A stretch of DNA of 64,000 bases from Chloroflexota bacterium (GTDB taxonomy: Bacteria > Chloroflexota > Anaerolineae > B4-G1), in NCBI GenBank assembly GCA_024232355.1, contig JAAEPW010000416.1, positions 1 to 64,000 of the forward strand, given 5' to 3'. Under the pieces are notes generated by a model. That model was not told where the DNA came from and ran no database searches. It saw only the letters and a program-made list of their open reading frames with translations. Below, piece by piece: positions 26,985 to 37,589 of this stretch. Numbering within the stretch: the first letter of the stretch is position 1; every line of letters starts with the position of its first letter. A program made the position numbers and the translations under genes.

Positions 26985-29075
26985 ATGATGGCTAGGCAAA
27001 ACTCGCTGAACCGCATTCGAAATATTGGGATCATTGCTCATATTGATGCGGGCAAAACAACAACGACTGAGCGCATTCTGTTTTATACAGGCCGCACTCA
27101 CCGCATAGGAAATGTGGATGCGGGAACGACGGTCACAGATTGGATGGAGCAGGAGCGGGAGCGGGGAATCACGATCACTGCGGCAGCAGTGACCTGCTTT
27201 TGGCGAGATTGTCAGATTAACATTGTAGATACACCAGGACATATCGATTTTACTGCCGAAGTGCAGCGGAGTTTACGTGTCCTTGATGGTGGTGTTGTGG
27301 TCTTTGATGCGGTGGCTGGAGTAGAGCCACAATCAGAGACGGTGTGGCGACAGGCGCAAGATTTCGGGGTGCCGTTGATCGCCTTTATTAACAAGATGGA
27401 CAAGTTGGGCGCTGACTTTGCTCACGCAGTCGAAACGATTCGTGAGCGATTGGATGCCAACCCGGTTATGGTCCAATGGCCTATTGGTAGCGAGTCCAAT
27501 TTTCGCGGAGCGGTGGATTTGCTAGAAATGCGAGCCATTGTTTGGACAGATGAACTGGGAACCTTGTCTGAGATTGTAGAGATACCGTCCGAGTTGGAAC
27601 GGGTCGTGCTTGAGGCACGCGAGCGAGCGGTAGAGCAAATCATTGAGACCGATGACGAGTTGATGATGCTCTATCTGGATGGGAAGGATATCTCTGCGGC
27701 ACAATTGCGGCGGGCGTTGCGACAGGCTACACTGTCTGGAGAGCTGCACCCGGTTTTGTGCGGCTCAGCTTTGCGTAACAAAGGTGTCCAACCTTTACTT
27801 GACGCAGTGGTGGATTATTTGCCATCGCCGTTGGATGTTCCACCAGTGGAAGGAGTCAATCCATACACAGAAAAGGTGGAAACTCGGTCCACTGATCTAG
27901 ATGAACCACTGGCAGCATTGGTCTTTAAAATTGCAACAGATCCCTATGTGGGTAGGCTCGCATATTTCCGGATATATTCTGGAAAGATGAAGGTGGGTGC
28001 GAGGGTTATCAATGGGACGAATACCACTAAACGGCGCAGAGAGCGCATTGGCAAGTTGCTTCGGATGTATGCTGATCGCCGGGAGGAAATCCAGGAATTG
28101 GGCGCGGGAGACATTGGCGCAACGTTGGGTTTAAAGGTTACCTTTACGGGTGATACGCTGTGTGCGCCTAATGGGCCAATTATATTAGAGTCGATCTCTT
28201 TCCCAGAGCCAGTGATTTCAGTGGCGATTGAGCCAAAGACGGCCGCTGACCAGGACCGATTGGCCGAAGGATTGCAGCGATTGTCTGAGGAAGATCCTAC
28301 CTTTGTGATACGGGTGGACGAAAACACTGGGCAAACCCTCATCTCGGGAATGGGAGAGTTACATTTAGAGATCTTGGCCGATCGGTTGTTGCGAGAATTT
28401 GGTGTGAGTGGACGGGTAAGCCGCCCACGGGTGAGCTATCGCGAGACGATTACACAGCAAGCCGGAGGTGAGGGTGTGTTTGACCGCCAAGCCGGAGGCC
28501 GAACGCATTTTGCCCAAGTGCGATTGGAGGTGGAACCTCTTCCTAGTGGAGAAGGGTTCCGTTTCATGAATACTACGCGGAGTAGTATTCTGCCCGCAGA
28601 GTTTGTCAAAGCCGTTGAGCGAGGTTGCCGTGAGTCGATGGAGAGCGGGGTGCTGGCCGGTTACCAGATGGTGGATGTGGGAGTTCGATTGGTAGGGGCA
28701 GAGTTGAATGAGGAAACCTCCTCGGAACTTGCTTTCAAGGTAGCTGGTACGCAGGCTTTTGGTCAAGCAGTGGAAGTCGCCGCTCCAGTCTTGTTGGAGC
28801 CAGTAATGGATTTGGAATCGGTTGTGCCAGAGTCCTATACCGGTGAGGTGATGGGGGATTTGAACGCTCGGGGAGCTGAGATTAGAGAGGTAATTTCTCG
28901 GGCGGGAGGAGTGCAGTCGATACGAGCCTATGCGCCTCTGGCAAAAATGTTTGGGTATGCAACCGACCTGCGTAGTCTGACGCAAGGACGGGGTACATTT
29001 ACTATGGAATTTCATTATTACGCAAAAGTAGATCAACAGCGAATGGACGCCATTGTGTATGGCGGAAGCTGGTAA
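26985..29075 (+). CDS. fusA: Elongation factor G, divergent
   Basis: 696 residues, full EF-G architecture. The G domain has [43 protein letters not shown] and SAL. Domain II, domain III (GMGELHLEI), domain IV and domain V ([20 protein letters not shown]) follow. It drives tRNA-mRNA translocation and ribosome recycling. The conserved RQSGGRGQYG stretch reads [11 protein letters not shown], and the domain IV tip loop that normally reads GSYHDVDSSE reads [11 protein letters not shown], so the residue matching E. coli His583 is Asn. The same length is kept. Two ATG codons (26985, 26988) are possible starts; no strong Shine-Dalgarno is seen. Whether it is the main EF-G of the cell is uncertain. 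Confidence 0.9.
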   Translation: MMARQNSLNRIRNIGIIAHIDAGKTTTTERILFYTGRTHRIGNVDAGTTVTDWMEQERERGITITAAAVTCFWRDCQINIVDTPGHIDFTAEVQRSLRVLDGGVVVFDAVAGVEPQSETVWRQAQDFGVPLIAFINKMDKLGADFAHAVETIRERLDANPVMVQWPIGSESNFRGAVDLLEMRAIVWTDELGTLSEIVEIPSELERVVLEARERAVEQIIETDDELMMLYLDGKDISAAQLRRALRQATLSGELHPVLCGSALRNKGVQPLLDAVVDYLPSPLDVPPVEGVNPYTEKVETRSTDLDEPLAALVFKIATDPYVGRLAYFRIYSGKMKVGARVINGTNTTKRRRERIGKLLRMYADRREEIQELGAGDIGATLGLKVTFTGDTLCAPNGPIILESISFPEPVISVAIEPKTAADQDRLAEGLQRLSEEDPTFVIRVDENTGQTLISGMGELHLEILADRLLREFGVSGRVSRPRVSYRETITQQAGGEGVFDRQAGGRTHFAQVRLEVEPLPSGEGFRFMNTTRSSILPAEFVKAVERGCRESMESGVLAGYQMVDVGVRLVGAELNEETSSELAFKVAGTQAFGQAVEVAAPVLLEPVMDLESVVPESYTGEVMGDLNARGAEIREVISRAGGVQSIRAYAPLAKMFGYATDLRSLTQGRGTFTMEFHYYAKVDQQRMDAIVYGGSW

Positions 29076-29133
29076 TGGTGCGATTTGGAGGATTCAAGTC
29101 GTCCTGATTCATATTGTTTGAAAGGAGTGAAAA

Positions 29134-30351
29134 ATGGCAAAGGAAACATTTGAACGTACAAAGCCACATCTCAATGTGGGCACCATCGGTCATATTGACC
29201 ACGGTAAGACGACTCTTACTGCGGCCATAACCAGGGTTCTCTCTTTAAAGGGACTTGCCGATTTCAAGGCGTATGACGACGTAGCGAAGGCGGATGCCAA
29301 GATGTTCCGCCGTGATGCGACCAAGATTTTGACCGTTGCCATTGCTCACGTCGAGTACGAGACAGAGAATCGACATTACGCTCACATTGACTGCCCAGGC
29401 CACCGGGACTATATCAAGAACATGATCACCGGGGCTGCGCAAATGGACGGGGCAATTCTGGTCGTGTCTGCAGCAGACGGCCCGATGCCACAGACGCGTG
29501 AGCACATACTCTTGGCTAATCAGGTGCACGTACCAGCCATCGTGGTTTTCTTGAACAAGGCAGACCTGATGGATGATCCCGAGTTGTTAGAGTTGGTCGA
29601 ACTCGAGTTGCGCGAATTACTCGATCAGTATGATTTCCCTGGGGACGAAACGCCCATTGTTCAGGGTAGTGCGCTTAATGCGCTAAATGGCACGAGTGAT
29701 GATCCAGAGGCTGAAGAGTACAAGTGCATCTGGGAATTGATGCGAGTTGTCGACGAATATATTCCAACCCCAGAACGAGATGAGGATTTGCCCTTCTTGA
29801 TGTCTGTTGAGGATGTTTTCTCGATCAAGGGGCGTGGTACGGTGGTGACTGGGCGTGTTGATCGTGGCAAGATGGTGCCGATGACTCCGGTTGAGATCGT
29901 CGGTTTGAAGGATGAACCCACCGCGACTGTTGTCACTGACATGGAGATGTTCCGCAAAAAGTTGAAGGACGTGGTAGCTGGCGACAATGCCGGGCTGTTG
30001 CTCCGAGGTATAGACCGGACTGGCGTGCAGCGTGGTCAGGTCATTGCGATCCCGGGCAGTATTAAGGCTCACAAAAAATTTATGAGCGAGGTGTACGTCC
30101 TGACTAGGGAAGAGGGTGGGCGTCACAAGGCATTTTTCAACGGCTATCGCCCGCAGTTCTATATGAGCACGTTGGATGTGACGGGAACGATTACTTTGCC
30201 AGAAGGTGTGGAGATGGTGATGCCTGGAGACCGCACCAATCTGGAGGTCAATTTGATCGAACCGGTTGCTGTTGAACAAGGTTCGCGCTTTGCCATCCGT
30301 GAAGGTGGCCTGACCGTTGGTGCGGGCGTTGTCACCAAGATTCTGGAGTAG
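29134..30351 (+). CDS. tuf: Elongation factor Tu, with a divergent switch I
   Basis: 405 residues, all three EF-Tu domains. G1 GHIDHGKT, G3 DCPGHRDY, G4 NKAD and G5 SAL are intact. Switch I, normally EERARGITIN, reads [11 protein letters not shown] at residues 59-69: the Thr that coordinates Mg is kept (Thr67) but the Arg-Gly before it is Lys-Ile-Leu. Other near-invariant sites also differ: GHADY is GHRDY (as in EF1A), RTTDVTG is STLDVTG, PGDN is PGDR, REGGRTVG is REGGLTVG. It delivers aminoacyl-tRNA to the ribosome if functional. AAGGAG lies eight bases before the ATG. It occupies the normal str-operon site after fusA. Confidence 0.93.
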   Translation: MAKETFERTKPHLNVGTIGHIDHGKTTLTAAITRVLSLKGLADFKAYDDVAKADAKMFRRDATKILTVAIAHVEYETENRHYAHIDCPGHRDYIKNMITGAAQMDGAILVVSAADGPMPQTREHILLANQVHVPAIVVFLNKADLMDDPELLELVELELRELLDQYDFPGDETPIVQGSALNALNGTSDDPEAEEYKCIWELMRVVDEYIPTPERDEDLPFLMSVEDVFSIKGRGTVVTGRVDRGKMVPMTPVEIVGLKDEPTATVVTDMEMFRKKLKDVVAGDNAGLLLRGIDRTGVQRGQVIAIPGSIKAHKKFMSEVYVLTREEGGRHKAFFNGYRPQFYMSTLDVTGTITLPEGVEMVMPGDRTNLEVNLIEPVAVEQGSRFAIREGGLTVGAGVVTKILE

Positions 30352-30361
30352 GTGACAGGGT

Positions 30362-30670
30362 ATGGCAAAGCAAAAGATCCGCATTCGGTTGAAGGCTTAC
30401 GATCATCGTGTGCTTGACGAGTCGGCTAAACGTATCGTGGAAACAGCGGAGCGTACGGGCGCTACGATTGTGGGACCTGTGCCTCTACCGACCAGGCTCG
30501 AGCGGTTTACTGTTCGGCGTTCAACTTTTGTAGACAAGGACTCTCATGAGCATTTCGAGATCCGAACTCACAAGCGACTGATTGACGTTGTCGAACCAAA
30601 CAACAAGACCATTGATTCACTGATGCGGCTTAATTTGCCTGCCGGTGTAGATATCGAGATCAAGTTATAA
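30362..30670 (+). CDS. rpsJ: Ribosomal protein uS10
   Basis: 102 residues. [22 protein letters not shown] and [17 protein letters not shown] are diagnostic; [15 protein letters not shown] completes the fold. It is a 30S head protein and in many bacteria also the NusB partner in antitermination. It follows tuf by ten bases, so the str and S10 operons are joined here. Confidence 0.97.
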   Translation: MAKQKIRIRLKAYDHRVLDESAKRIVETAERTGATIVGPVPLPTRLERFTVRRSTFVDKDSHEHFEIRTHKRLIDVVEPNNKTIDSLMRLNLPAGVDIEIKL

Positions 30671-30695
30671 ACGAGTAACAAGGGCAGATAAAAGA

Positions 30696-30729
30696 CGGAG
30701 GAGAGAGGGTATGCCTGTTCTCTCCTCCG
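30696..30729 (+). promoter_or_regulatory. Hairpin between rpsJ and rplC
   Basis: CGGAGGAGAGA (30696-30706), 12-base loop, TCTCTCCTCCG (30719-30729), a perfect 11-bp stem in a 127-base gap. The left arm contains a GGAGGAG sequence that could mimic a ribosome-binding site. No T-run follows. Possible translational or attenuation control of the genes from rplC onward. Confidence 0.5.
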
Positions 30730-30797
30730 AAATTGTCTCTGGTGTGGGGATGATGCGGCTAGGCCCAGGGCTGGCAGTCCCTTGGGGAGGTGTTGGT

Positions 30798-31454
30798 GTG
30801 AAAGTAATCTTGGGTAAAAAAGTTGGAATGACACAAGTATTTAATGAACTTGGCGAGGCTATTCCTGTGACTGTGATTGAGGCGGGGCCATGTTACGTGG
30901 CTCAAGTAAAAACTCTTGAACAGGATGGGTATCGTGCTGTGCAGTTGGCCTACGAGGAAATGAAACCGCAGCGATTGAGCGGTGGTGAAAAGGGGCATTT
31001 GGCACGCAACCAGTTACCGGCGATGCGTCACCTGCGCGAATTTCGTCTGCGTGGCAATGAAGAACTCGAAGAAGGTCAGCGTTTTTTGGTGGATGTTTTT
31101 GAGCAAGGCGACTATGTGGATGTCGTTGGTACCTCGAAAGGTCGTGGGTTCACTGGTGTGGTCAAGCGCTACGGTTTTAGGGGTGGCCCCAAGACCCACG
31201 GTCAATCGGATCGTCAGCGTGCACCAGGTTCCATTGGTGGTACGACAGGTATAAGCAAAGTATGGAAGGGACAGCGAATGCCTGGTCGTATGGGTGGTGA
31301 TCGAGTGACTGCTCAGAATTTGCGTGTCGAGGTTGTTGACCCGGAGCGGAACTTGTTGGCGGTACGTGGCAGTGTGCCGGGTGCCAAAGGCGGATTCGTG
31401 ATGGTCAAACAGGCTCGCAAGTCAAGAGAGTTGGCGAAGCAGCGAGGTGAGTAG
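30798..31454 (+). CDS. rplC: Ribosomal protein uL3
   Basis: 218 residues. MKVILGKKVGMTQVF, GRGFTGVVKRYGFRGGPKTHG and GTTGISKVWKGQRMPGRMGG are the L3 signatures, including the loop that reaches the peptidyl-transferase centre. The GTG at 30798 is chosen because GGGGAGG lies seven to eight bases upstream and it gives the canonical N-terminus; an in-frame ATG at 30711 overlaps the intergenic hairpin. Confidence 0.95.
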   Translation: MKVILGKKVGMTQVFNELGEAIPVTVIEAGPCYVAQVKTLEQDGYRAVQLAYEEMKPQRLSGGEKGHLARNQLPAMRHLREFRLRGNEELEEGQRFLVDVFEQGDYVDVVGTSKGRGFTGVVKRYGFRGGPKTHGQSDRQRAPGSIGGTTGISKVWKGQRMPGRMGGDRVTAQNLRVEVVDPERNLLAVRGSVPGAKGGFVMVKQARKSRELAKQRGE

Positions 31455-31456
31455 CT

Positions 31457-32077
31457 ATGGTTGTTACAGTATATAACACCAAAGGGGAAAATGTTAGCGA
31501 GGTGGAGCTGCTTCCCAACATTTTCGAGGTCTCTGTCAATGTTCCGTTAATGCATCAGGCGTTGGTGCGTCAGTTGGCGAACGCCCGTCAAGGAACACAC
31601 AAGGCGAAATCGCGTGGTGAGATAAATCGTACCAAGGCCAAGTGGTATCGGCAAAAGGGTACTGGCCGAGCGCGCCACGGCAGCCGTAACGCGCCCATAT
31701 TTGTTGGCGGTGGAGTGGCTCATGGACCGAATCCACGCAAGTATACCAAAAAGATGCCGCGCAAAATGCGTCGTGCGGCGTTGCGTTCCGCACTCTCGGT
31801 TAAGGCAAAGGATAATCAGGTCGTTGTGCTGGACGGATTAGAGATGACAGCACCCAAAGCCAAAGAGATGGCAGCGGTGTTGGGCAACTTGGGGTTGGAT
31901 CAACGCGTATTGATTTTGCTGCCAGAACGGAACGAACCTGTGGAAAAGTCGGCGCGTAATCTGCCACAAGTAAAAGCGTTGCGAGCCAGTTACTTAAATA
32001 TTCGTGATTTGTTTGACTATGATCATGTGGTGATGCCATTGGATGCGCTTGAGGTGCTCGAGGGTATCCTGGGATAG
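31457..32077 (+). CDS. rplD: Ribosomal protein uL4
   Basis: 206 residues. The exit-tunnel loop [30 protein letters not shown] and [16 protein letters not shown] are conserved. In E. coli L4 also represses its own operon through the S10 leader; no such leader is recognisable here, but the rpsJ-rplC hairpin could serve. It starts two bases after the rplC stop. Confidence 0.97.
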   Translation: MVVTVYNTKGENVSEVELLPNIFEVSVNVPLMHQALVRQLANARQGTHKAKSRGEINRTKAKWYRQKGTGRARHGSRNAPIFVGGGVAHGPNPRKYTKKMPRKMRRAALRSALSVKAKDNQVVVLDGLEMTAPKAKEMAAVLGNLGLDQRVLILLPERNEPVEKSARNLPQVKALRASYLNIRDLFDYDHVVMPLDALEVLEGILG

Positions 32078-32114
32078 AGCCTACCAGATTAGGCCTAACT
32101 GAGTTAGGAGAATG

Positions 32115-32408
32115 ATGAATCCCTACAAAGTTATTATTCGACCAATTGATACAGAAAAGACACGGTATCAGGTCTCGGAATTAGAGCAGTACACATTCGA
32201 AGTTGACCGCAGTTCGAACAAGATTGATATTAAGCGGGCGATTGAAGAAATCTATCAAGTAGATGTCGTGGCGGTCAATGTGATCAATGTACCAGCCAAG
32301 GCCACTAATCGGTCTGGACGCCGTCGGATTGTGCGTCGCCCGCAGTGGAAGAAAGCCATAATTACTGTGGCAGAAGGCCAGCGGCTAGACGTTTTCGAGG
32401 GAGTATAA
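32115..32408 (+). CDS. rplW: Ribosomal protein uL23
   Basis: 97 residues. [16 protein letters not shown], the [28 protein letters not shown] block and the basic [14 protein letters not shown] match L23, the exit-site docking point for trigger factor and SRP. Of two adjacent ATG codons the second is chosen, with AGGAG four bases upstream. Confidence 0.95.
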   Translation: MNPYKVIIRPIDTEKTRYQVSELEQYTFEVDRSSNKIDIKRAIEEIYQVDVVAVNVINVPAKATNRSGRRRIVRRPQWKKAIITVAEGQRLDVFEGV

Positions 32409-32409
32409 T

Positions 32410-33243
32410 ATGCCGGTCAAGACATACAAGCCAACTTCTCCTGGCCGCCGGGGGATGACAGGGCCGACCTTTGAGGAAGTAACACGTATAGAACCAGAGC
32501 GTAGTTTGTTGCGCCCGTTGCGCAAGCGAGCTGGTCGCAATGTGTATGGACGTATCACGGTGCGCCATCGAGGTGGCGGGCACAAGCGGCAATATCGAGT
32601 GATTGATTTCAAGCGCGATAAGGCCGACATCCCCGCACGGGTAGTGAGTATCGAATATGATCCCAACCGCTCGGCTCGTATTGCATTGTTGGCCTATGCG
32701 GATGGCGAGAAGCGGTACATTATCGCACCGCTTGGGCTGCAAGTGGATGATACGGTAATGAGTGGCGCAAGTGCAGAGATTCGAGTAGGTAATGCGTTGT
32801 CTTTGGAACGTATTCCGCTGGGTACACTGGTGCATAACATCGAGTTGCACGCAGGGCGGGGAGGACAGATGGCTCGCTCGGCTGGCACATCGGCACAGGT
32901 ATTGGCCAAAGAGGGCGACTATGTCACGTTGCGTCTTCCTAGCGGAGAGGTGCGGTTAGTGCGCAAGGAATGCATGGCAACCATTGGCCAGGTGGGCAAC
33001 TTGGATCATGGCAATATCAAGTTGGGCAAGGCTGGTCGGAAGCGCTGGTTGGGATTTCGTCCGACCGTGCGTGGCTCAGCGATGTCGCCTCGTGACCATC
33101 CTCACGGGGGTGGCGAGGGCCGGTCACCGATTGGTATGTCGAGCCCCAAGTCGCCTTGGGGTAAAAAGACATTGGGTAAAAAGACTCGACGCAACAAGGC
33201 CACTAGCAAGTATATTGTGCGCCGGCGTGGCAAGCGGCGGTAA
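32410..33243 (+). CDS. rplB: Ribosomal protein uL2
   Basis: 277 residues. The N-terminal [41 protein letters not shown] and the C-terminal [18 protein letters not shown], with the conserved His near the peptidyl-transferase centre, are all present. Follows rplW by one base; GAGGGAG is the ribosome-binding site. Confidence 0.98.
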   Translation: MPVKTYKPTSPGRRGMTGPTFEEVTRIEPERSLLRPLRKRAGRNVYGRITVRHRGGGHKRQYRVIDFKRDKADIPARVVSIEYDPNRSARIALLAYADGEKRYIIAPLGLQVDDTVMSGASAEIRVGNALSLERIPLGTLVHNIELHAGRGGQMARSAGTSAQVLAKEGDYVTLRLPSGEVRLVRKECMATIGQVGNLDHGNIKLGKAGRKRWLGFRPTVRGSAMSPRDHPHGGGEGRSPIGMSSPKSPWGKKTLGKKTRRNKATSKYIVRRRGKRR

Positions 33244-33287
33244 AGGCGTTGTTCAGAAACAACGATTAGAAACGAGGTGGATAGATT

Positions 33288-33581
33288 ATGTCACGGTCAC
33301 CATTAAAGAGACCCATACCGTACGTAGACCCAAAGTTGTTACGGAAGATTGAACGAATGAACCAGATGGGAGAAAAGCGGATGGTCCGTACTTGGTCCAG
33401 GGCTTCGACGATTTTCCCACATATGATTGGGCACACGATCGCTGTGCACGATGGTCGGCGACACGTGCCGATTTATATTACAGAGGATATGGTTGGGCAC
33501 AAGTTGGGCGAGTTTGCTCCTACTCGTACCTTTCGTGGTCACATTGTAAAGGAAAGAAAGGGCCGGGTACGGTCGGTCTAA
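33288..33581 (+). CDS. rpsS: Ribosomal protein uS19
   Basis: 97 residues, standard length. [47 protein letters not shown] and [17 protein letters not shown] define S19, which partners with S13 in the 30S head. 44 bases after rplB. Confidence 0.97.
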   Translation: MSRSPLKRPIPYVDPKLLRKIERMNQMGEKRMVRTWSRASTIFPHMIGHTIAVHDGRRHVPIYITEDMVGHKLGEFAPTRTFRGHIVKERKGRVRSV

Positions 33582-33597
33582 GAGGGGAGACAGGGGA

Positions 33598-33960
33598 ATG
33601 GCTACAGAGGTAAAAGCCCGAGCAAAGCACGTGTCGATACCGGCGCGTAAGGTGCGGCGGGTGATTGATCAAGTACGTGGGTTGTATGCTGATGAGGCGC
33701 TAGAGATGTTACACTTTTTGCCCCACGCGGCGGCACACCCGGTGGCGAAACTGATTCGCTCTGCTATTGCAAATGCGGAAGAGAATTTTGGTATACCGCG
33801 TGACGAGTTGCTCATCACGCATATCACGGCCGATGATGGACCGGGCGTGATGCCTGGGAAGGGCTGGCGACGGCGCTTTGGTGGGCGTGGCCGTTGGCGC
33901 CCGATCCGTAAACGTTCCTCGCACATTTCAGTGGTGCTTGAAGAAGAGGACGAGGCTTAG
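33598..33960 (+). CDS. rplV: Ribosomal protein uL22
   Basis: 120 residues. KARAKHVSIPARKVRRVIDQVRG, KLIRSAIANAEENF and the beta-hairpin that lines the exit tunnel (PGVMPGKGWRRRFGGRGRWRPIRKRSSHISVVL) are present. The hairpin tip is Gly/Arg-rich, within the normal range. GGGGA upstream of the ATG. Confidence 0.96.
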   Translation: MATEVKARAKHVSIPARKVRRVIDQVRGLYADEALEMLHFLPHAAAHPVAKLIRSAIANAEENFGIPRDELLITHITADDGPGVMPGKGWRRRFGGRGRWRPIRKRSSHISVVLEEEDEA

Positions 33961-33978
33961 TATTGAAGGAGGCGTGAT

Positions 33979-34641
33979 TTGGGACGTAAAGTTCATCCCT
34001 ATGGCTTTAGGCTTGGCGTAATTCGAGATTGGAAGGCGCGCTGGTACGCGGAAGGTGACGAGTACGCAAATCTATTGCACGAGGATTTAGAGATTCGCAA
34101 GCATGTTTATGGCACCTCTGATCGTGCTGGTATCTCGCGTGTCGAGATTGAGCGGTTTCCCAATCAGGTGTCTGTGACAATCTGGACGGCAAGGCCGGGC
34201 ATTGTCATTGGACGCAAAGGGGCTGCAGTCAAGGTGCTGCGCAAAGAACTGGAGAACATGACGAGAAAGCGTGTCTCTGTGGATGTGCAGGAGATAGACC
34301 AGCCCGAGTTGGATGCCAAGTTGGTAGCAGAGAATGTGGTGGCCCAATTGGAGCGACGCATTTCTCATAGCCGGGCGATGAAGCGAGCGGTACAGGGGTC
34401 GATGCGTGCCGGTGCTCAGGGGATCAAGATCATGTGCAAGGGGCGCTTGCATGGGGCCGAGATGGCGCGTATGGCCTGGCAGCGTGAGGGACGTGTTCCT
34501 TTGCAGACGCTGCGAGCAGACATTGATTATGCCCAGGAAGAGGCTCACACCACATACGGTCGTATTGGGGTGAAGGTATGGGTTTACAAGGGCGAGGTAT
34601 TGCCCGAGGCAAAGACGCAGGAGGAACCCTTCGTCGTATAG
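33979..34641 (+). CDS. rpsC: Ribosomal protein uS3
   Basis: 220 residues. [21 protein letters not shown] starts the protein. The KH domain carries the GxxG loop [10 protein letters not shown], and the C-terminal domain has [20 protein letters not shown] and [22 protein letters not shown] residues. The start codon is TTG, fixed by AAGGAGG six bases upstream and by the canonical N-terminus. Confidence 0.96.
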   Translation: MGRKVHPYGFRLGVIRDWKARWYAEGDEYANLLHEDLEIRKHVYGTSDRAGISRVEIERFPNQVSVTIWTARPGIVIGRKGAAVKVLRKELENMTRKRVSVDVQEIDQPELDAKLVAENVVAQLERRISHSRAMKRAVQGSMRAGAQGIKIMCKGRLHGAEMARMAWQREGRVPLQTLRADIDYAQEEAHTTYGRIGVKVWVYKGEVLPEAKTQEEPFVV

Positions 34642-34678
34642 GTGAATACCTGGGTTTGTTGGATAAGGGAGTCAGACG

Positions 34679-35101
34679 ATGTTACAGCCAAAGCGAATGA
34701 AATATCGCAAACAGATGCGCGGCCGGATGAAGGGAAAGGCTACACGGGGAGCCACGGTCGAATTTGGGGATTATGGACTACAGGCACTTGAGCCTGCGTG
34801 GATTACGTCTCGGCAAATCGAAGCTGCGCGGCGAGCGATCGTGCGTCACGTGAAGCGACGTGGAAAGTATTGGATTCGCATCTTTCCCGACAAGCCGGTC
34901 ACAGCCAAGCCCGCTGAAACTCGTATGGGCAAAGGCAAGGGAGCTGTGGATCGCTATGTGGCTGTAGTTAAGCCTGGTCGTATTATGTTTGAATTGAGTG
35001 GTGTGTCTGAAGAGTTGGCACGTGAGGCGATGCGGTTAGCATCTCATAAATTACCGATCAGGTGCCAAGTAGTTATGCGTGAAGGATTATCTACGGAGTA
35101 G
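34679..35101 (+). CDS. rplP: Ribosomal protein uL16
   Basis: 140 residues. [45 protein letters not shown] and [23 protein letters not shown] are standard, including the Arg loop close to the peptidyl-transferase centre. AAGGGAG upstream of the ATG. Confidence 0.97.
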   Translation: MLQPKRMKYRKQMRGRMKGKATRGATVEFGDYGLQALEPAWITSRQIEAARRAIVRHVKRRGKYWIRIFPDKPVTAKPAETRMGKGKGAVDRYVAVVKPGRIMFELSGVSEELAREAMRLASHKLPIRCQVVMREGLSTE

Positions 35102-35107
35102 GGTTTA

Positions 35108-35323
35108 ATGCAAGCACGTGAGATTCGCACTTGGACTACGGAAGAGATGCAAGAGCATCTGGATGATGCATACCGGGAGCTCTTTGCTCTGCGTCGTGAA
35201 TTGGCTATGGGACGTTTGGAAGATTATACTCGGGTGCGGAGCGTAAAGCACGATATTGCCCGGATAAAGACAATTCTTCGCGAACGTGAGCTAGTCGCAG
35301 AGTTAGTTGAGGAGGCAGCATAG
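35108..35323 (+). CDS. rpmC: Ribosomal protein uL29
   Basis: 71 residues, two long helices: [25 protein letters not shown] and [22 protein letters not shown]. Located at the exit tunnel beside L23. The six-base spacing from rplP means that the end of rplP (ACGGAGTAGGG) supplies the ribosome-binding site. Confidence 0.95.
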   Translation: MQAREIRTWTTEEMQEHLDDAYRELFALRRELAMGRLEDYTRVRSVKHDIARIKTILRERELVAELVEEAA

Positions 35324-35325
35324 TT

Positions 35326-35613
35326 ATGGAACGGCGTAGTTCTTCAAGGAAGCGACTTGTTGGCAACGTGGTGGGCGACAAAATGGACAAGACGGTGGTG
35401 GTGAGCGTTGAGCGTATGGTCCGTCACCGGCGATACGGGAAGGTATTGCGGCGGGTAAAGAAATACAAAGCTCACGATGAAAGAAATGCCTGCCGTGTGG
35501 GTGACTTGGTACGTATCGTTGAATCCCGTCCATTGAGCCGCGAGAAGCGATGGGTTGTGGAAGAGATCGTAAAGAAGATCGATAGTGGAGATGGGGCGGA
35601 GGTTGGACAATGA
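35326..35613 (+). CDS. rpsQ: Ribosomal protein uS17
   Basis: 95 residues. [62 protein letters not shown] are the S17 OB-fold signatures. Starts two bases after rpmC and overlaps rplN by four bases. Confidence 0.96.
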   Translation: MERRSSSRKRLVGNVVGDKMDKTVVVSVERMVRHRRYGKVLRRVKKYKAHDERNACRVGDLVRIVESRPLSREKRWVVEEIVKKIDSGDGAEVGQ

Positions 35614-35981
35614 TCCAGCAGGAGAGCCGTCTACGCATAGCCGACAACACTGGCGCGCGCGAAGTTCTCGTCATTCGTGTGCTGGGTGGTTCCAAGCGGC
35701 GATACGGTCGAGTAGGTGATATGATCGTGGTGACCGTAAAGCAGGCCTCCCCAAGATCGCAGGCAAAGAAAGGTGAGATTGTACGAGCGGTGATCGTGCG
35801 CACAGCCAAAGAGTACCGTCGTCCTGATGGTTCTTGTATTCGCTTTGACGATAATGCCGCAGTGATTTTGGATGGCGAAAGTCGGAACCCCAAGGGTACG
35901 CGTATCTTTGGACCGGTGGCCCGCGAGTTGCGAGAAAAGGGCTTTATGAAGATTGTCTCACTGGCTCCTGAGGTGTTGTAG
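35610..35981 (+). CDS. rplN: Ribosomal protein uL14
   Basis: 123 residues. [33 protein letters not shown] at the start and [49 protein letters not shown] at the end match L14 closely. It bridges to 16S rRNA. ATGA overlap with rpsQ couples their translation. Confidence 0.97.
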   Translation: MIQQESRLRIADNTGAREVLVIRVLGGSKRRYGRVGDMIVVTVKQASPRSQAKKGEIVRAVIVRTAKEYRRPDGSCIRFDDNAAVILDGESRNPKGTRIFGPVARELREKGFMKIVSLAPEVL

Positions 35982-36005
35982 AGACGAGGTTTGAAGGAGT
36001 ATACA

Positions 36006-36329
36006 GTGGCTAAAATCAAAAAAGGTGATACGGTAGAAGTTGTTTCTGGTAACGACCGTAAGCAGCAAGGGGTAGTACAGCGTGTACTGACCAAGTCGGA
36101 TCGGGTCGTTGTAGTTGGAATCAACAAAGTCAAGAAACATCAGCGCCCTATGCGTGCTGGACGTACCCAAGTTCAACCGGGCATTATCGAGTTTGAAGCC
36201 CCAATTCATGTTTCCAATGTGATGTTGGTGTGCCCTCATTGCAATCAGCGCACGCGAATAGGGTTCTCTCGGTTGGATGATGGGCGCAAGGTGCGTATGT
36301 GCAAGCAGTGTGATGGAGTGATTGACTAG
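36006..36329 (+). CDS. rplX: Ribosomal protein uL24 with C-terminal zinc knuckles
   Basis: 107 residues. KOW motif [26 protein letters not shown], then [33 protein letters not shown]. The C-terminus has CPHC and CKQC pairs, the zinc-binding form of L24. GTG start chosen because GAAGGAG is seven bases upstream; a TTG five codons earlier would place that site inside the coding region. Confidence 0.95.
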   Translation: MAKIKKGDTVEVVSGNDRKQQGVVQRVLTKSDRVVVVGINKVKKHQRPMRAGRTQVQPGIIEFEAPIHVSNVMLVCPHCNQRTRIGFSRLDDGRKVRMCKQCDGVID

Positions 36330-36369
36330 TAGTAGGTTTTTATACCTAAATTAGAGGAAAGGCAGACTG

Positions 36370-36915
36370 ATGCAACGTTTGCAGAATCGATATCGTGAAC
36401 AAGTTCGACCCGAACTGATGAAAGAATTCGGGTATCAGAATATTATGCAAGTGCCAAGCCTGCAAAAGATCGTTATCAATGTAGGCGTGGGGGAAGCGCT
36501 GGATAATGCCAAGGCGCTGGATCATACGGTGCAGGATATTACGACGATTGCCGGCCAGCAGCCTGTGGTTACTCGGGCGCGTAAATCTATCGCGAATTTC
36601 AAGCTGCGAGCAGGCCATGCCGTCGGCGTCAAGGTGACGTTACGAGGGGAGCGCATGTGGGCGTTTCTGGACCGGTTGTGCAACGTGGCGTTGGCGCGTC
36701 AGCGCGACTTTCGTGGTGTCCCTGACACTTTGGATGGGCATGGGAATTTCACCTTGGGGTTGCGCGAGCAACTCATGTTCCCCGAGATAGATTATGACTC
36801 GATCGACAAGATACGGGGCATGGAAATCAGTCTTGTGACCACTGCTCAGACGGATGAGGTAGGGCGGCGGCTGTTAGAGTTGCTGGGAATGCCGTTCCGG
36901 CGCCGTGGTCAGTAA
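36370..36915 (+). CDS. rplE: Ribosomal protein uL5
   Basis: 181 residues. [71 protein letters not shown] [17 protein letters not shown] and the C-terminal [29 protein letters not shown] are diagnostic of the 5S-rRNA-binding protein L5. GAGGAAAGG upstream. Confidence 0.97.
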   Translation: MQRLQNRYREQVRPELMKEFGYQNIMQVPSLQKIVINVGVGEALDNAKALDHTVQDITTIAGQQPVVTRARKSIANFKLRAGHAVGVKVTLRGERMWAFLDRLCNVALARQRDFRGVPDTLDGHGNFTLGLREQLMFPEIDYDSIDKIRGMEISLVTTAQTDEVGRRLLELLGMPFRRRGQ

Positions 36916-36935
36916 CCTGAATTGGAGAAATAAGT

Positions 36936-37118
36936 ATGGCAAAAACAAGTATGCCGATTCGAGAAACGCGACGCAAACACAAGACACAAGTGCGAAACCG
37001 GTGCCGAGTGTGCGGACGTCCGCGTGGATATATGCGACGTTTTCAAATGTGCCGTATCTGCTTTCGAGAGCGGGCTTTGAGGGGAGAAATCCCTGGTGTA
37101 GTAAAATCGAGTTGGTAA
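36936..37118 (+). CDS. rpsN: Ribosomal protein uS14, zinc-binding type (type Z)
   Basis: 60 residues with [23 protein letters not shown], two CxxC pairs spaced by 12 residues as in zinc-form S14. The N-terminus ([22 protein letters not shown]) is standard. The zinc form fits the zinc-carrying L24, L36 and adenylate kinase in the same block. GGAGAAA is the ribosome-binding site. Confidence 0.96.
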   Translation: MAKTSMPIRETRRKHKTQVRNRCRVCGRPRGYMRRFQMCRICFRERALRGEIPGVVKSSW

Positions 37119-37145
37119 ACGAATGGGAGTGAGAGGTTTGATCCG

Positions 37146-37553
37146 ATGACGATGTCTGATCCAATAGCCGATATGTTGGCGCGTATACGTAATGCTTTGA
37201 TGGTAGAGCATGCGGGCGTGCGGTTACCTTCTTCCAAGATCAAGGTGGCAATTGCCAAGATACTCAAGGAAGAAGGATTCATTGAAGATTATCGCGTGAC
37301 ACGCGATCGCCCGCAACCACAACTGGTTGTCAGGCTCAAGTATGTGGGTGAGCGGAAAGAACGGCATGCGGTCATCACGGGCCTAAAGCGCGTGAGCACA
37401 CCGGGGCGCCGTGTTTATACCCGTGCAGCTCAGATACCGTGGGTGCAAAGTGGTGTGGGTATCACTATTCTCACCACGCCCAAGGGAGTGCTGACGGGGC
37501 AACAAGCTCGCCGTTTGGGTGTGGGTGGCGAAGTGTTGTGTTACGTGTGGTAG
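37146..37553 (+). CDS. rpsH: Ribosomal protein uS8
   Basis: 135 residues. [17 protein letters not shown] and [21 protein letters not shown] at the N-terminus; ISTPGRR-like [37 protein letters not shown] and [14 protein letters not shown] at the end. The ATG at 37146 or the one two codons later could start translation. In E. coli S8 is the spc operon repressor; no target site is recognisable. Confidence 0.96.
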   Translation: MTMSDPIADMLARIRNALMVEHAGVRLPSSKIKVAIAKILKEEGFIEDYRVTRDRPQPQLVVRLKYVGERKERHAVITGLKRVSTPGRRVYTRAAQIPWVQSGVGITILTTPKGVLTGQQARRLGVGGEVLCYVW

Positions 37554-37589
37554 GGCGCGATTGTCGCGTCTGTACAGGGGAGGTTGGTA

